DNA from: JAYZQT01 sp964412235
Lineage (GTDB): Bacteria; Pseudomonadota; Alphaproteobacteria; MPNO01; UBA830
Reading direction: 5' to 3'
Assembly (NCBI GenBank): GCA_964412235.1
Contig: CAYPNT010000025.1
Coordinates: 1 to 32,912 of the forward strand
Length of the DNA: 32,912 nt
Within the stretch, counting starts at the first letter, position 1; each line of letters starts with the position of its first letter. The translations under genes and the position numbers were made by a program. The notes beneath the pieces were generated by a model that ran no database searches, was not told the origin of the DNA, and saw nothing but the letters and a program-made list of their open reading frames with translations. This document shows, in pieces, positions 30,460 through 32,912 of this stretch.

Positions 30460-31824
30460 TTATTTTGCATCATCTTGTCTGATTTGCGGGTTTTGGCGCA
30501 GGATGTCTTGGGCCCTTATCCAACCCGGTGAGTTCTTTGGTAAGATTCGAATAGCTTTATTTGCCTGCTGACGAGCATCCGTTGGGCTTCCCGTAAGCTG
30601 ATTGTATTCAGCTAACATTAGCGCAGACATGCCCAGTTGATTATTACGGCCATACGCTATTGATGCTAAACGCCAACAAAGGGGTATCGTGCGATCATAT
30701 CGCAAAGCCTGGATCAGGTGTTTGATCGCCGACTTGTTAAGGCTAGGTGTTTGGAGTTCTATTTGTAGGTGGGCAAGACGGACCCTTAGTAAGGATGCTG
30801 AAGGTTTTAACCGGACTGCTTTTTCGTATGAGGGCAATGCGCGGGTAAGTTTGCCACTTTCGAATAAAATCTGCCCTTTGAGTTCATGAAAATAAGGGTT
30901 GTGTGGTGACTGTTTTATCAACTTACGCATAAGATCGACAGCTTCGTCTGAGCGAGAAATGCGATAAAGCGCAATTGCTCGAGCGTATCGGGAATTTGCA
31001 TCTTCATCCTCACTGCTATACTCCGCTAAAGTTTTCGACGGCGGGTATAGAAAAGCCCTAAGCTTTGCTACCATGCGTCTGTGCCGAGCCATTAATTCAG
31101 GGTTTGTTGGTTTCTTTGAAATGTCCGACGACTTAACCTGATTGCGAACAAAGTTTATGCGAGCGCGGGTCAGAGGATGCGTTATAAGGTATGGATCTTG
31201 TCGCGCACGCACGAGGAGTTCTTGTCCTTCGAGAAGTGTTAGAAATTCTAGAAGACCGCGCGCGGAAATTTGAGCTTGATTGAGTAGTTTAATTGCAACT
31301 TGGTCCGCCGACCGTTCTTGAGTACGGCTGAATTTGTGTAGTTTTTTCAAGGCAATGTCTTGAGCCTTGAGGCCTGTAGCAGCGGTAAGCGAGCTATTTT
31401 TTCCCAAAAGACCAATAGCGATCCCAATTAGTTGGCCGACAAGTGCTTCTGTGCGCCGGTTGGAGACAGCGTGCCTCAGACGAGCTAAATGTCCTCCCGT
31501 TATGTGCCCAATTTCATGGGCTAACACACCCTGAATTTGTCCTGGGTGTTTTGCAGCAGTTAAAAGGCCTGTTGTTACATAAATATGTTGTCCGCCTGCA
31601 ACGAACGCATTCATTGCTTTGTCTTTTGTAATGTGAAGACCCAAATCTCTTGCTTCGATCCCAGCCGCTATCAAAAGTGGCGAAGCGTATTCGCGGATGG
31701 TATGTTCTATCTCCGTATCACGGATTACAGAAGCTTCCGCTGAGCTAATTTGAAGCACATTTTGCGGCAACAAAAATGAGGTAACAACGGAAACGGCTGC
31801 GATGGAGGAAATATAATTGCGCAC
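30460..31824 (-). CDS. M48 family metalloprotease with TPR repeats (BepA-like)
   Basis: A 454-residue exported zinc metalloprotease. After a signal peptide (about residues 1-30, ending SSAEA) comes the M48 domain with HEIGH at 103-107 (LAHEIGHITGGHLARL) and the third ligand Glu170 in QERSADQVA. The second half (from about 285) has TPR-like helix pairs: NSRYARAIALYRISRSDEAV, PYFHELKGQILFESGKL and TRALPSYEKAVRLKP. This layout is that of BepA/YfgC, which checks outer-membrane protein assembly. The start is GTG 31824. The gene is divergent from the GGT-like lipoprotein, with 43 bases between them. Confidence 0.93.
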   Translation of the reverse strand: MRNYISSIAAVSVVTSFLLPQNVLQISSAEASVIRDTEIEHTIREYASPLLIAAGIEARDLGLHITKDKAMNAFVAGGQHIYVTTGLLTAAKHPGQIQGVLAHEIGHITGGHLARLRHAVSNRRTEALVGQLIGIAIGLLGKNSSLTAATGLKAQDIALKKLHKFSRTQERSADQVAIKLLNQAQISARGLLEFLTLLEGQELLVRARQDPYLITHPLTRARINFVRNQVKSSDISKKPTNPELMARHRRMVAKLRAFLYPPSKTLAEYSSEDEDANSRYARAIALYRISRSDEAVDLMRKLIKQSPHNPYFHELKGQILFESGKLTRALPSYEKAVRLKPSASLLRVRLAHLQIELQTPSLNKSAIKHLIQALRYDRTIPLCWRLASIAYGRNNQLGMSALMLAEYNQLTGSPTDARQQANKAIRILPKNSPGWIRAQDILRQNPQIRQDDAK

Positions 31825-31867
31825 GAGCGGTACTTTCTTTCGCTGCCTAATAATTAAGTGGCGGTTT

Positions 31868-32912
31868 ATGGTACGTCAATCGACAGGTTTATTATTCTGC
31901 GGCGTGTTATTGTCGGCATGTGGAGACTTGAGTACCCCCAAGGGTCCAATTAAATACCTGTCGATTAAAGGTGGGGTGGTCTCCGATGAACCACTGTCAG
32001 CTCTTGTTGGTAAACATGTCCTGACGTCTGGCGGAAATGCCGTAGACGCGTTGGTTGCGATGTATTTCGCTTTGTCAGTTACATACCCCGTTTCTGGAAC
32101 TTTGGGGGGTGGTGGAATTTGCATAGTTCATAATGGTAAAGATGGAACCACTGCAACGGTCGATTTCCGACCCGGAAAATATACAATTGGAAATAGGACA
32201 GCAGTGATCCCCGGGGTTGTACGTGGGTTGTACACCCTGCACGCGCGTTTTGGACGGACAAAATGGGAAAAACTACTTATTCCTGCCGAGAAACTCGCAC
32301 GATTCGGGTTTCCGGTATCAAGAGCTTTTGCTCGTAAGATAGCGGAGCTGCCACCGGATATGTTTTTCCATCCAACAATCCGCGAACTATTTATTTCTAA
32401 CAATATGCCTCTCACAGAGGGAAAGAAGCTTATACAGCGCCGGTTGTCGGCAATTATTGAGAAGGTTCGGCTCAGTGGTCCCACTGGCTTTTACACAGGT
32501 AATATAGCCAGGAATTTAATAGTGGGGTTGGAAAAAACAACCAATATAGCAGTACCCGCCGCTGCACTGAAGTCCTACCGGCCGACTTGGTCCGTTCCAA
32601 AAAACATAGTATTCGGTAATCGCATAATGTTCTTTCCGGGTGGTCGAATAGGAACTAAGGCGGTTACCATGTTGGGCAATGTAATTAAAGGCCGCTACTC
32701 TCCGATAATGTTACCTAACGGCCCTGATAGTGCTGGGTTGTCTACCATCGATGTAGAAGGAAATGCTGTGGCCTGTGTAGTTAGTGCCAATGGTGCCTTG
32801 GGAGCGCAGCGGATGATTGGGTCCACCGGTATATTGATGGCAAAAATAAATCCTGACCAATTTCCTGGATTGCCTATTCTTTTCGCACACAAATATCTCA
32901 ATGATGCATTAG
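31868..32912 (+). CDS. Gamma-glutamyltransferase-like lipoprotein, partial at the right edge
   Basis: The frame opens at ATG 31868 and has no stop before the window ends, giving 348 residues of an incomplete protein. A lipoprotein signal ends LLSAC (Cys18). The GGT-family segment follows: TSGGNAVDALVAMYFALSVT, GTLGGGGICIVHNG and VIPGVVRGLYTLHARFGRTK. Further on LSTIDVEGNAVACVVSANGA matches the start of the small subunit, where the autoprocessing Thr normally sits; here the aligned residue is Ser288 (PDSAGLS). The part before this is about 100 residues shorter than in Escherichia Ggt. It is probably a divergent GGT homologue at the periplasmic face; whether it processes itself or is active is open. 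Confidence 0.82.
   Translation, partial: MVRQSTGLLFCGVLLSACGDLSTPKGPIKYLSIKGGVVSDEPLSALVGKHVLTSGGNAVDALVAMYFALSVTYPVSGTLGGGGICIVHNGKDGTTATVDFRPGKYTIGNRTAVIPGVVRGLYTLHARFGRTKWEKLLIPAEKLARFGFPVSRAFARKIAELPPDMFFHPTIRELFISNNMPLTEGKKLIQRRLSAIIEKVRLSGPTGFYTGNIARNLIVGLEKTTNIAVPAAALKSYRPTWSVPKNIVFGNRIMFFPGGRIGTKAVTMLGNVIKGRYSPIMLPNGPDSAGLSTIDVEGNAVACVVSANGALGAQRMIGSTGILMAKINPDQFPGLPILFAHKYLNDAL

Noticed and set aside
1..32912. Novel defence island, prophage, CRISPR array, integrated element or tRNA cluster
   Set aside because: I looked for regular direct repeats, transposase or integrase motifs, cloverleaf-like sequences and clusters of unknown genes on both strands and saw none; nearly all of the sequence is accounted for by core genes.

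Overview
The window looks like a stretch of chromosome from an alphaproteobacterium, probably a deep-branching or marine Rhodospirillales-like lineage. The reasons are the purS-purQ-purL-bolA-grxD order, the aroQ-accB-accC-aat-DUF2155-mlaD-NDUFA12 neighbourhood, a stand-alone rpsD with its own promoter, clpS-clpA, a PBP5-type carboxypeptidase with a SPOR tail, and a type III ornithine decarboxylase. Base composition looks moderate (mid-40s per cent GC by eye, not computed) and even. I see no insertion sequence, prophage, CRISPR array, tRNA or rRNA. This is mostly core chromosome; the less-described content is small conserved proteins of unknown role and some regulatory structure.

Layout. Positions 1-4433, plus strand: the 3' end of glutathione reductase, class II DAHP synthase, glutamine-dependent NAD+ synthetase and a TrmJ-type tRNA methyltransferase, which overlaps tail-to-tail with a small membrane protein gene on the minus strand. 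Positions 4700-5462: rpsD behind a near-consensus sigma-70 promoter and a leader that can fold. Positions 5511-10728, minus strand, read right to left: an SDR oxidoreductase and SlyX, then purS-purQ-purL (FGAM synthase) with stop/start overlaps, then bolA-grxD (Fe-S trafficking) and a small lipoprotein.

Positions 10853-16003, plus strand: a VWA-like protein and a membrane J-domain protein, then galU-ugd-pgm, a sugar-nucleotide set that makes UDP-glucose and UDP-glucuronate. Positions 16202-20417: the D,D-carboxypeptidase gene on the minus strand, divergent from clpS-clpA. Positions 20514-22950, minus strand: a compact ridA / FemAB-like / esterase operon. Positions 23171-24448, plus strand: NDUFA12, mlaD and DUF2155, converging with a 49-bp overlap on aat. 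Positions 24400-27387, minus strand: aroQ-accB-accC-aat.

Positions 27695-29527, plus strand: ornithine decarboxylase and a zeta-like glutathione S-transferase, which appear to sit inside an otherwise minus-strand block. Positions 29532-31824, minus strand: a DsbA-family protein and an M48 metalloprotease with TPRs. From 31868 a divergent gamma-glutamyltransferase-like lipoprotein runs off the right edge.

Best leads for something undescribed: the foldable rpsD leader starting at the promoter; the GGT-like lipoprotein with Ser where the family has its Thr nucleophile; the VWA/J-protein pair; the ridA-FemAB-esterase operon; and two mutually exclusive inverted repeats between ridA and NDUFA12. 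I found no convincing novel defence or mobile system.
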